A program made the translations under genes and the position numbers. From the NCBI GenBank assembly GCA_938029215.1, contig CALHFG010000022.1:62001-126000 (forward strand): a DNA stretch of 64,000 nt, read 5' to 3'. The stretch is from an uncultured Acidimicrobiales bacterium (lineage in GTDB: Bacteria > Actinomycetota > Acidimicrobiia > Acidimicrobiales > SZUA-35). Of this stretch, positions 52,585-60,551 are shown in pieces; position 1 is the stretch's first letter; every line of letters starts with the position of its first letter. Under the pieces are notes generated by a model. That model saw nothing but the letters and a program-made list of their open reading frames with translations, made no database searches and had not been told where the DNA came from.

Positions 52585-54308
52585 CGCTTCAATGGGCGGC
52601 CCAAGGTGGACACCGTACGGCGTGCGACCGTCCGCCACAATGGTCGCTCCTCCGCTGCTCTCACCTGCCCCTGTGCCAGATCGAGGTGCGCCTCGAGGTC
52701 CACGATGTGTCGTTCCAGATGTTCGATCGTTGATCTTGAGTCGCCGAGTTCCCGGTGAAGTTGATCCTGTTCATAGAGTTCGACGAGACGCCGGGCAGAG
52801 CCCTTCGGCAGCAGGATGGGGCTGCTGTCTAGTTTGTCGATGACCATCTCGCGAGCGGCTATCCACGACGATTGCGGATGAGAAAAGCTGCTGTCCTCGG
52901 TCTCGGTCCAACGGCGGTAGAGCGATGTGATCTCGCCGAGATCATGGACGCCAGTAAGAATGGCGGTCCGCACAAGGAGGTCCCAGTCTTCGACAACCGG
53001 CAGACGTTCGTCGAAGTCGATCCGGAACCCCCGCACGGTCTCGAGCGGTAATGCGAACGCACATATTGGGGTTTCGTTGTGATGCAGGTGGGTGATGAGG
53101 TCGAACGACGTCGCCCGGTCGTGCGCACAAGCCGAAACAGCCTGGGACGGCTGCCCTTCGATCATGGAGTGCTGTTGGTCAGCGGCTAGAGCCCTGATGG
53201 TGACACCGGGTGATTGCTCGGCCCCGTGGGCGAAAGCTTCAACCCAGTGCGAAAACACCATGTCGTCATCATCGAGGAAGGCGACATAGCGGCCGCGGGC
53301 GGAGTGAAGGCCTACGTTCAGAGGCCGGGATCGGCCTCCGTCGGATACTTGATGCACTCGAACTCGGTGCGCAAACCCGGCGTCGAAACTGCTCACCAAT
53401 TCCTTGGTCTTATCCAGAGCAGCCTTGGAGTCGGTGTGCACCACCAATTCGACCTGGAAATCATCGTTGGTCTGGGCCGCCAGGCTGGTGAGTGCGTCTA
53501 CCAGGAGGCCGGGTCGTTTGCCCTGGGTTCTCATGATGACCGATAGAAACGGGGCATCAACCGCTGCAGGGTCCTCGGTATGGAGGGCGACTGGCGTAAG
53601 AGAGAATGCTCGGACGAACTGGTTGACGTTGCTGTGATCGTCGGCCATCGATCTCACATGACGGACGAACTGACCGAGCGGTGTTGAGGTGGACACCGGG
53701 GCAAGTTCGGCTGGAAAGGCTTGATCGCTCCGGTCCATGGAGAAATCGCTGGCCGCAATCTGTCGAAACCCGTGTCGGGCCAACATGTCGAGGAAGCGGG
53801 ACTCGGTGTAGAAACTAACGTGAGTGTCGTCCAACAGACCGCTTGGCCTCACGTCCCAACGGCCGGCGAGAAGCTTGGCGGCGAGGTCGACGTGGCCCAC
53901 GTTGGGCATGCTGATGATCAGCGGTGGAAACCCGACGAGCTTGTGGGTCCGGGCCAACGCCTCAACGAACGGGTCTGCGTTAGGGATGTGTTCGAGCACA
54001 TCGGTCATGACCACGCAGGCCACCTGCTGGTCGCCAATGTGTTCCTGGATTCTCTCGGGCATGTTCACATGGTCAGTGAGATCGCAGAATCGAACGTCTA
54101 CGCCCTCAGCCGACCGTTCTTCGATTGCCTCGTGGTCGATCTCCAGACCGAGATACCCCAAGCCCATCCGATTGATCTCTGAGCTCAACGGAGACCAACC
54201 GCAACCCAGATCGACAATCAGACCCGAGTCGATCGACAAAGACTTGAGGAGCTTCACGACCATTCCGTAGGCCGAATCGTCCGCATATGAAAATCGATAC
54301 CTTGGCAC
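52581..54308 (-). CDS. Methyltransferase-GT2 glycosyltransferase fusion with C-terminal coiled coil
   Basis: A 575-residue chain. Residues about 15-200 are a SAM methyltransferase (IVDLGCGWSPLSSEI; VMTDVLEHIPNADPF). Residues about 255-465 are a GT2 domain (FLSVIMRTQGKRPGLL; YVAFLDDDDMVFSHW). Residues about 515-560 are a coiled coil. Start choice: GTG 54308 has GGGAGG six bases upstream, whereas the frame would extend to TTG 54344 through a duplicated sequence. A methyltransferase tied to a coiled coil next to a Wzt-type exporter recalls chain-capping and length-measuring proteins such as WbdD, but that is inference. Confidence 0.88.
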   Translation of the reverse strand: MPRYRFSYADDSAYGMVVKLLKSLSIDSGLIVDLGCGWSPLSSEINRMGLGYLGLEIDHEAIEERSAEGVDVRFCDLTDHVNMPERIQEHIGDQQVACVVMTDVLEHIPNADPFVEALARTHKLVGFPPLIISMPNVGHVDLAAKLLAGRWDVRPSGLLDDTHVSFYTESRFLDMLARHGFRQIAASDFSMDRSDQAFPAELAPVSTSTPLGQFVRHVRSMADDHSNVNQFVRAFSLTPVALHTEDPAAVDAPFLSVIMRTQGKRPGLLVDALTSLAAQTNDDFQVELVVHTDSKAALDKTKELVSSFDAGFAHRVRVHQVSDGGRSRPLNVGLHSARGRYVAFLDDDDMVFSHWVEAFAHGAEQSPGVTIRALAADQQHSMIEGQPSQAVSACAHDRATSFDLITHLHHNETPICAFALPLETVRGFRIDFDERLPVVEDWDLLVRTAILTGVHDLGEITSLYRRWTETEDSSFSHPQSSWIAAREMVIDKLDSSPILLPKGSARRLVELYEQDQLHRELGDSRSTIEHLERHIVDLEAHLDLAQGQVRAAEERPLWRTVARRTVSTLGRPLKR

Positions 54309-54312
54309 TTTT

Positions 54313-54340
54313 GCCCTCCCGTCGGGGCCCTCCCGTCGGG
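54313..54340 (-). repeat. Perfect 14-base tandem duplication carrying the ribosome-binding site
   Basis: The unit GCCCTCCCGTCGGG occurs at 54313-54326 and 54327-54340. On the minus strand each copy includes GGGAGG; the nearer copy is six bases from GTG 54308. The duplication therefore doubles the ribosome-binding site. Confidence 0.75.
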
Positions 54341-54428
54341 ACAACAGTAATTCATCGGTGCTTCCCGTCTCGGGACGGTGATGGCGAACATCGAACGCGC
54401 CAGCCGAACGAGCTGCAACACTCGGGGA

Positions 54429-55322
54429 ATGGCATTGAGTGTCGGCGTTCAGATTGTGCTGTTTGAGAACGGTTTGGGGGAGGTTTGGCGCCTGGTGCGC
54501 GGGCTGAGCGCATCCATCCGTCGGGCCCGAGAGGTCGGGGTCGTGGGCGAGGTAGAAGTTGTAATCGGGGATTCCTCGTCACGACCACGTCTGGCTGGGC
54601 AGTCGGGAACCGACCTTCTCGGCTGGTTTGAAGACGCGACTGGGATCGAGGCGACCTACACGTTCTTCGACGAAAACTTGATGACGGCGCGGGGTCATAA
54701 CACCCTCGCCGAATCTCATGGCGCCGAGATCATCTGGGTGATCAACCCGGATACCTACCCTCAGCCGGAGGCGCTGGTGGAGCTGCTCGATGCGATGACC
54801 GATCCGGCGGTTGGTGCTGCCGAGGCCCGCCAGATTCCGCTCGAACACCCAAAGAGCTTTCACTCCAACGGTGACACCAGTTGGGCCAGCGGCTTTTGTG
54901 TTTTGTATCGACGATCCACCTTTGATCAGGTAGGCGGGTACGACGCGGAGCACTTCCCTTTGTACTGCGACGACGTAGATATTTCATGGAGGATGCGCCT
55001 GGCTGGGTTCCGGGTGGTGCATGTTCCCTCTGCCGGGGTGTTCCACGACAAGCGTCTTGGTCGCGAGGTCCACGTTTTGGCGAGCGAAGTGGAGGAGTAC
55101 TACGGCGCCTTCTCACGCCTCATGCTCACCCGGCGATATGGCCGTCCAGACATCGAGACCGAGACGTTGGAGCAGATCGAGGCTCACGGCTCGACCGCCC
55201 AGAAGCGAGCGGTGGCTGATTTCGAGCGGAGAGACGAAGCGGGGGAAGTTCCGGCGCCGATGCCAGACGCCGGGCGGGTGGCCGAGTTTGTGGCTGGCGA
55301 GTACGCAGCTCGCCGGTTTTGA
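54429..55322 (+). CDS. GT2 family glycosyltransferase (rhamnosyltransferase-like)
   Basis: A 297-residue GT-A glycosyltransferase. IVLFENGLGEVWRLVRGL begins the Rossmann core, VVIGDSSSRP follows, IIWVINPDTYPQPEAL holds the NPD-type metal site and GFCVLYRRSTFDQVGGYD with YCDDVDISWRMRLAGF is the acceptor-side signature shared with rhamnosyltransferases. The start is ATG 54429, since the in-frame start at 54378 adds an unrelated Arg/Ser-rich leader. It is divergent from the fusion gene at 52581. Confidence 0.88.
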   Translation: MALSVGVQIVLFENGLGEVWRLVRGLSASIRRAREVGVVGEVEVVIGDSSSRPRLAGQSGTDLLGWFEDATGIEATYTFFDENLMTARGHNTLAESHGAEIIWVINPDTYPQPEALVELLDAMTDPAVGAAEARQIPLEHPKSFHSNGDTSWASGFCVLYRRSTFDQVGGYDAEHFPLYCDDVDISWRMRLAGFRVVHVPSAGVFHDKRLGREVHVLASEVEEYYGAFSRLMLTRRYGRPDIETETLEQIEAHGSTAQKRAVADFERRDEAGEVPAPMPDAGRVAEFVAGEYAARRF

Positions 55323-55437
55323 CCGCCCCCGATGCCGCGGCGCTCCACCAAGCAACCCTCCACCAAGCCGCCAGGTCTAATGACTAGGCTTACGGCCGTG
55401 TTATTCCGGCTTTCCCGCCCAGTAGGGCGTCGAACCA

Positions 55438-57396
55438 GTGCGTGGGGCGCTCGCCAATGGTCGCCGCATTGTCGAGTTGGTTGTGGTCTCTAACCGGACT
55501 TGGGTGCTGGCAGCTCCAATCGTGCTCGTGCTTGGCGCCCTTACGGTGTTCTCCGGCACAGCCCCGGCGGAGGATGCTCAGCCCGCGACGATCGAACCAA
55601 CTCCAACGACAGAGATTCTGTTCGTTGGGCACCCGTACTCGTTCATCGAGGATGCTGAAGTCCTCCTGACCGACGCGACGATCTTTGACCCCGACCTCAT
55701 CGTATTCGGCGGGGACTCGTTGTGGAATAACACTCCAGAAAACGAACGATATCTCACCGATGCCGTGGCATTTGCGGAGACTCGGGCCGAGCAGGTCCTC
55801 CTTGCAAAAGGCAATCATGACATCACGGCCGACGTTTTCGATGATCGACCGGCCTACGGCTGGTACCGGACCGACGATGTGATTTCGATCGTGGTCGACA
55901 CCACCGTGCAGGGGGTTGGAGGCGAGTCCTGCGGACTTGATCCCACGCAACTCCAAATGATTCAGGAGGCCGTTGAGCAGGAAGCGACTCACCGGATCCT
56001 GTTTACCCACCACGCGTTGTTCGCGAATGAAACGTTTATCGCCGACATGCGGCCCAACACGCTGATGGAATGTGTTGGCGACTACTGGCAGCGAGAGGTG
56101 CTCCCGATCATCTCGGACAAAGTATCCCTGGTTGTGAGCGGAGACGGGGGCGTACCGATTCCGTTTGCCATGACCGAACGCGATGGGATTCGGTACGTGA
56201 TCAGTGGTTCACCGATCCACGAACGAGTTCGAGGTGGGCCAAACAGTGGTGGCCCCGTCCTGGCCACCTTTGTGCGCATCCGAGCCGACGAAGCGAACCT
56301 CCTTGTGGATCGAGTTTCATTGCCCGACCGAGCGCTCCTGGAGCCCTCCGCCTTGGAGGGCATCACACGGTATGAGGTCACCGTGGACGAAGCCGAGTTC
56401 CTCGACCTCTACCAAACCGCACCCATGTACGAGTTCGGGACCGACTGGCAAGCGATGATCGAGGATGAAAACACAACGGAGTTCCTCCAGCGTCCAATAG
56501 CCGCAATAGTGAATGATGGAGCCGCTGATCTTCCCGCAGAACTGTCGATCCGGGGCAACGTTGGAAATCACTGGCGCACCTACAAGAAGTCCTGGGATAT
56601 CTCCTTCGAGGACCCTGATCGACGACAGCTGAAGCTGATCCTGCCCTCCGACCGTGGCTACACGAGTCAGAAGCTGGCCCAGATTGTCAGCGATCGACTG
56701 GCTGTGCCCACACCAGACATCGATCTCGCACGTATGCGGATCAACGATCACGACTTCGGCGTCTACCTGGTCTATGAAGACTTCGACAAGGCCTTCATCG
56801 AGCTTGCTGGCTATGGATCCGATACCCGGCCCGCCAAGAACTCATTCCGCGACCATTTCGACGCTTACCCCGTTGATCGATCCCTGACTCGTGTTCAAAC
56901 GTCCGGCGGTGCCGGCGACCGCTCCGACCAGCAAGCGATCGCTGGCGTGGAGTTCACCGCGGAGAACATGCACCAGTATTTCGAGCGTGACGCGTTCGCC
57001 CGATGGCTGGCCGTTCAGATGTTCTTGGGTGACAAGCACCAGAACGAAGCCGACAATTTCCGATTCTTCCTCGACCGATCCACCGGGCGCTTCATCATGG
57101 TCAACTGGGACAGCGGCTTGGCAACAATCGAATCATCCGAGCCCGTGCCGTCCTCTCGACTGGGTCAGACGTTCTATGCAAACCCGGACAACAAGGCGCT
57201 TACCGATCAATACCTTCAACAGTTGATCGCCGACGGCCCCGCGATTCGCAGCGACTTCGAGGCGGTTATCGCCCAGTGGTTGCCGGTATTTCAGAACGAC
57301 CCAGGACTCGAAACGACCCAGAACATTCTGGAGCGCAGTCTGCAAGGACAGCTGGAGCAATTTGACGCGAACCTTGCCGTTCTGGGAGGCCAGTAG
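55438..57396 (+). CDS. CotH-family protein with N-terminal phosphoesterase-like module
   Basis: A 652-residue protein with an N-terminal membrane anchor or signal (about 20-40). Residues 58-300 resemble a calcineurin-type phosphoesterase: GGD 91-93, GNHD 125-128 and THH 190-192 are kept, but the first DxH reads VGH (63-65) and the GHxH site reads SGDGG. Residues 310-650 are the CotH domain, with RGNVG near 372, DKHQNEADNFRFF (532-544) and VNWDSG (555-560). CotH proteins are extracellular or spore-coat atypical kinases. It heads a four-gene operon; its TAG overlaps the GTG of the next gene. The exact start is uncertain. Confidence 0.88.
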   Translation: MRGALANGRRIVELVVVSNRTWVLAAPIVLVLGALTVFSGTAPAEDAQPATIEPTPTTEILFVGHPYSFIEDAEVLLTDATIFDPDLIVFGGDSLWNNTPENERYLTDAVAFAETRAEQVLLAKGNHDITADVFDDRPAYGWYRTDDVISIVVDTTVQGVGGESCGLDPTQLQMIQEAVEQEATHRILFTHHALFANETFIADMRPNTLMECVGDYWQREVLPIISDKVSLVVSGDGGVPIPFAMTERDGIRYVISGSPIHERVRGGPNSGGPVLATFVRIRADEANLLVDRVSLPDRALLEPSALEGITRYEVTVDEAEFLDLYQTAPMYEFGTDWQAMIEDENTTEFLQRPIAAIVNDGAADLPAELSIRGNVGNHWRTYKKSWDISFEDPDRRQLKLILPSDRGYTSQKLAQIVSDRLAVPTPDIDLARMRINDHDFGVYLVYEDFDKAFIELAGYGSDTRPAKNSFRDHFDAYPVDRSLTRVQTSGGAGDRSDQQAIAGVEFTAENMHQYFERDAFARWLAVQMFLGDKHQNEADNFRFFLDRSTGRFIMVNWDSGLATIESSEPVPSSRLGQTFYANPDNKALTDQYLQQLIADGPAIRSDFEAVIAQWLPVFQNDPGLETTQNILERSLQGQLEQFDANLAVLGGQ

Positions 57397-59048
57397 TGGC
57401 GCGACAACGGGCGAGACGAAATCGGACCCTGTGGCTCCCTTTGGCGATGGCCACGATTATCGGGCTCGGTCTTGTGATGCTTCGGTCATCGTCTGCGGAG
57501 GCAAACGAGCCTGCGGTTCGCGGCGATGCCGAGATGACATTCTGCTCCAAGCTCACCGATACACAATGTCAACCTGGCGTGGCGAAGATCAACGTGTCTT
57601 TCACCACTCGGGCGCCGAGCATTGCGGACCTCTACGACTACGACATCCCCGAGCAGGTACGAATTCGGGTTCAGGAAGTCGAAATCAGATTGAACACGCG
57701 TGCTGATGCCATCTTTGGCGAAGAGGAGCAGGTGTTGCTCTATCGCGACGCTGACAACGACGGTCGTTTCTCCGAGGCGGATGTGGCCATCGGCAACGGA
57801 TTGTTGAAGGGCAAGCGGATTCTGTTCGAGGACATCAACGTCGACACCGAGGTCTCGGTGGCCGATCGTCGCGGTAGCGGCGGAGTCGGGCTCTTTGTTG
57901 TGAGAACCGATGGAGACCTCGCCGACGCAGTAATCGAGGACGTCGACGGGCCCATCAAGGTGCAGCTGTTTAAGGACTTAGCGGTGAAAGCACGTGACAT
58001 CTCGGCCAACGACGCAAAGATCCCGGTGGTGGAGGCCGTAGCCGATCTCTCACTGTTCGATCGGACCGACGCGGTTTCGCTAAGTCGATCCGAGTTTGTG
58101 GAGTCGGTGCCGATCTTCTCCGCCGGCGCGGATGACGTTCAGGTGGTTGTTGGCCCCGGTGACTTTGAGCTAACCGACGACGTCGTGGTGCCAGCTGGAC
58201 TGCATCTGGTTATCGCACCCGGTACCCGTTTCGCCCTGGGCGCTGGAATCAGTTTCATCAGCTACTCGCCCGCCACCATTGAAGGAACCGCCGAGGCGCC
58301 GATCGTTATTGAGCCGATCGGCAACGAGCCATTTGGTGTCTTCGGGATCATTGGTGCGATGGACGAAGAGACGCCGACGACCCTTAACTATGTGCAGGCT
58401 CGAGGCGGGTCCGAAACCGAGATCAACGGAGCCTTCTTGAGCGGAATGGTGAGCATCTACCGAAGCCCTGAGGTTCGGGTGCACAATTCCCGGTTCGCAG
58501 ATGCCAAAGCAGACGATGGTTTGAACATCAAGTACGGACTGGTCGAGTTGACCAACAACCAGTTCATTGCCAACTCTGCCGATGCTTTTGATGGAGACTT
58601 CGTCGTTGGCGAGGTTCGAAACAACGAGTTCGACGCGAATGGCAACGACTCGATCGACGTCTCGGGGAGCACGCTTCACGTGGAGGGTAATGCGATCCGC
58701 TCCAGCGGTGATAAGGGCGTGAGCATCGGTGAACGGAGCACGGTCTCGGTGGTTCGAAACCTGATCATCGGGTCGGGAATCGGTATCCAAGCCAAGGATG
58801 CGTCGATAGCCGACGTCAGGGAGAACGCGATCCTCGACAGTGTCAACGTTGGGGTCGACGCCTATGTGAAAAAGGCGTTCTTTGGACCGCCATCCATCGA
58901 GTTCTCCGACAACGCGATCGTGGCGAATTCCCCCGCAATCTCGGGCCTGGTGCCGCAAGCGGGTCTCCCGGCCAACTGGACCGATGGAGACCCGGCAAAT
59001 TGGACCGAAGCCCAATCATGGCTCGGCCCGCTACTGGAGCAACGATGA
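57396..59048 (+). CDS. Secreted right-handed parallel beta-helix protein with EF-hand-like loop
   Basis: A 550-residue exported protein with a signal anchor at about 11-32. Residues 118-129 match the calcium loop DxDxDGxxxxxD. From about 260 to 510, repeated strands such as VELTNNQFIANSADAF, VEGNAIRSSGDKGVSIG and VRENAILDSVNVGVDA form PbH1-type parallel beta-helix rungs, as in polysaccharide- or surface-binding proteins. No pectate-lyase catalytic set was evident. GTG 57396 shares a base with the cotH stop, and its own stop overlaps the VTC start by four bases, so it is strictly co-translated with both. Confidence 0.85.
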   Translation: MARQRARRNRTLWLPLAMATIIGLGLVMLRSSSAEANEPAVRGDAEMTFCSKLTDTQCQPGVAKINVSFTTRAPSIADLYDYDIPEQVRIRVQEVEIRLNTRADAIFGEEEQVLLYRDADNDGRFSEADVAIGNGLLKGKRILFEDINVDTEVSVADRRGSGGVGLFVVRTDGDLADAVIEDVDGPIKVQLFKDLAVKARDISANDAKIPVVEAVADLSLFDRTDAVSLSRSEFVESVPIFSAGADDVQVVVGPGDFELTDDVVVPAGLHLVIAPGTRFALGAGISFISYSPATIEGTAEAPIVIEPIGNEPFGVFGIIGAMDEETPTTLNYVQARGGSETEINGAFLSGMVSIYRSPEVRVHNSRFADAKADDGLNIKYGLVELTNNQFIANSADAFDGDFVVGEVRNNEFDANGNDSIDVSGSTLHVEGNAIRSSGDKGVSIGERSTVSVVRNLIIGSGIGIQAKDASIADVRENAILDSVNVGVDAYVKKAFFGPPSIEFSDNAIVANSPAISGLVPQAGLPANWTDGDPANWTEAQSWLGPLLEQR

Positions 59049-59767
59049 GCGCGGCGACCGACACAACCACCCGGCTCCGTTTCGAGCGCCGCGAATGGAA
59101 ATACCTGATTCGTCGCTCCAATATCGACCTGGTTGTCCCCGAGCTGCTTCGCTGGATGGAGCTCGACGATCACAGCAAGACCGGTCCCTACAACGTGTAC
59201 TCGGTGTACTTCGACAACCCTGAGTGGGGAGCTTTCACTGAGAAGCTGGATGGTGTCCAATATCGCAAAAAGTTCCGGATTCGTTCCTACTACGCGAACC
59301 CTGCGCCCGAGGACAAGGTGTTGGTCGAGGTCAAGGAAAAGCGGAACGACATTATTGTCAAGCGGCGTACCGCAGTTGAAGTTGGCCTTCTTCCCGACCT
59401 GGTCGCGGGCCGCAACGTACTACCCGGAGACGACGTCCTGGACGAGTGGCGATTCCATCTGTTGCGTAACGGTCTGCGACCAAAGGTGCTTGTTGCCTAT
59501 GACCGCCTTGCCTTCAAGCCCCGCGGTGTGGGAGAGCATCGTGTGACTCTGGACAAGAACGTGAAATACGCATTCGTTCGTCGCCCCGACGCCTTCAATG
59601 CGCCCCTGCGAGATGCCAACGTATCCCGCCTTCATGCAATCTTGGAGATTAAGTTTGCTGCCCAGCTCCCTGCCTTCCTTGGGAACATGACTCGGTCGGC
59701 AAACCTCACCAACGAAGCAATATCGAAATATTGCGACTCGATCATTACTAACTACAAGCTCGTTTAG
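59045..59767 (+). CDS. VTC domain (polyphosphate polymerase-fold) protein
   Basis: A 240-residue VTC domain, the tunnel-shaped triphosphate-tunnel-metalloenzyme fold of the yeast polyphosphate polymerase Vtc4. Visible conserved positions are RFERREWKY (12-20), VYSVYFDNPEW (51-61), KKFRIRSY (75-82), VEVKEKRN (94-101), IVKRR (104-108), the RVTLDKNVKY segment (166-175) and LEIKF (200-204). These supply the basic lining and the acidic metal ligands. ATG 59045 overlaps the upstream stop (ATGA); the frame is open earlier, but that would overlap the neighbour further. A soluble cytosolic domain is expected, probably docked to the DUF4956 protein. Confidence 0.92.
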   Translation: MSAATDTTTRLRFERREWKYLIRRSNIDLVVPELLRWMELDDHSKTGPYNVYSVYFDNPEWGAFTEKLDGVQYRKKFRIRSYYANPAPEDKVLVEVKEKRNDIIVKRRTAVEVGLLPDLVAGRNVLPGDDVLDEWRFHLLRNGLRPKVLVAYDRLAFKPRGVGEHRVTLDKNVKYAFVRRPDAFNAPLRDANVSRLHAILEIKFAAQLPAFLGNMTRSANLTNEAISKYCDSIITNYKLV

Positions 59768-59777
59768 GAGCCTTCCC

Positions 59778-60482
59778 TTGACCATCGACGAATTCATTGA
59801 CCGACTTCTCGGACGAACCGTGATCTCGCCCGAGATTTACACCGCAGACATCGTGGTCCTCAACTTGCTCATCTCGATGGGCTTGGCACTGATGGTGGCG
59901 GAGACGTACCGGCGGACACACCGGGGTATCTCCTACTCGCAGTCCTACGTGTATTCGATAGTCATGGTTTCGATGACCGTGGCGCTGGCAATGATGGTCA
60001 TCGGCAACGACATCACGCGGGCATTTGCGTTGCTCGGGACGTTCACCATCATCCGCTACCGAACAGCGGTGAAGGACCCTAAAGACACGGCGTTCATCTT
60101 TATGGCACTGGTCGTGGGGCTCGCGGTGGGGTCCTCCAACTATGGCATCGCCATCGCGGGGTCCCTGACCCTTTGCCTCGCGGCGCTCCTACTTGACTGG
60201 TTCGATTTCGGCTCCGCCGAGAAGCTGGACAGCGTGCTGTACCTGCAGGCAAGCGCTGGTCGCGTCGCCCAAACCGACCTGGAAAACGTCATGCGGGACA
60301 ACTTCTCCAAAGCCAAGCTCCTCAACCTGAACTATCTCAATAGTGACGATCTGGTGATGTACGCCTACAACATCGTTTTGTCTACGTCGACACCTGCCGA
60401 CGAAGCCATCGGTCGCCTCATGGCACTGGATGGCGTTCAGTCGGCCGAGATGCTGTCGGCTCACAACGTCGTGGAGTTCTAG
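59778..60482 (+). CDS. DUF4956 membrane protein
   Basis: A 234-residue protein of the DUF4956 family, with four membrane segments in the first 140 residues. The hallmark is GNDITRAFALLGTFTIIRYR near residue 76, followed by KDPKDTAFIFMALVVGLAVG. The C-terminal 90 residues are a soluble domain. TTG 59778 has GGAG seven bases upstream. The family usually lies beside VTC genes, and the pair is thought to form a membrane-linked unit; the biochemical role is unknown. Confidence 0.92.
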   Translation: MTIDEFIDRLLGRTVISPEIYTADIVVLNLLISMGLALMVAETYRRTHRGISYSQSYVYSIVMVSMTVALAMMVIGNDITRAFALLGTFTIIRYRTAVKDPKDTAFIFMALVVGLAVGSSNYGIAIAGSLTLCLAALLLDWFDFGSAEKLDSVLYLQASAGRVAQTDLENVMRDNFSKAKLLNLNYLNSDDLVMYAYNIVLSTSTPADEAIGRLMALDGVQSAEMLSAHNVVEF

Positions 60483-60504
60483 CGCCCGTCTGACGGCGCT
60501 TTGT
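60481..60504 (+). terminator. Weak terminator at the end of the CotH-VTC operon
   Basis: AGCGCC (60481-60486) pairs with GGCGCT (60495-60500), extendable with a bulge, followed by TTGTT. It overlaps the last stop codon. A further GGGGA/TCCCC hairpin lies at about 60506-60518. Confidence 0.4.
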
Positions 60505-60551
60505 TGGGGAACGTCCCCCTCTCGTGGAGCGGTATCTGCAACGCTGACGCT

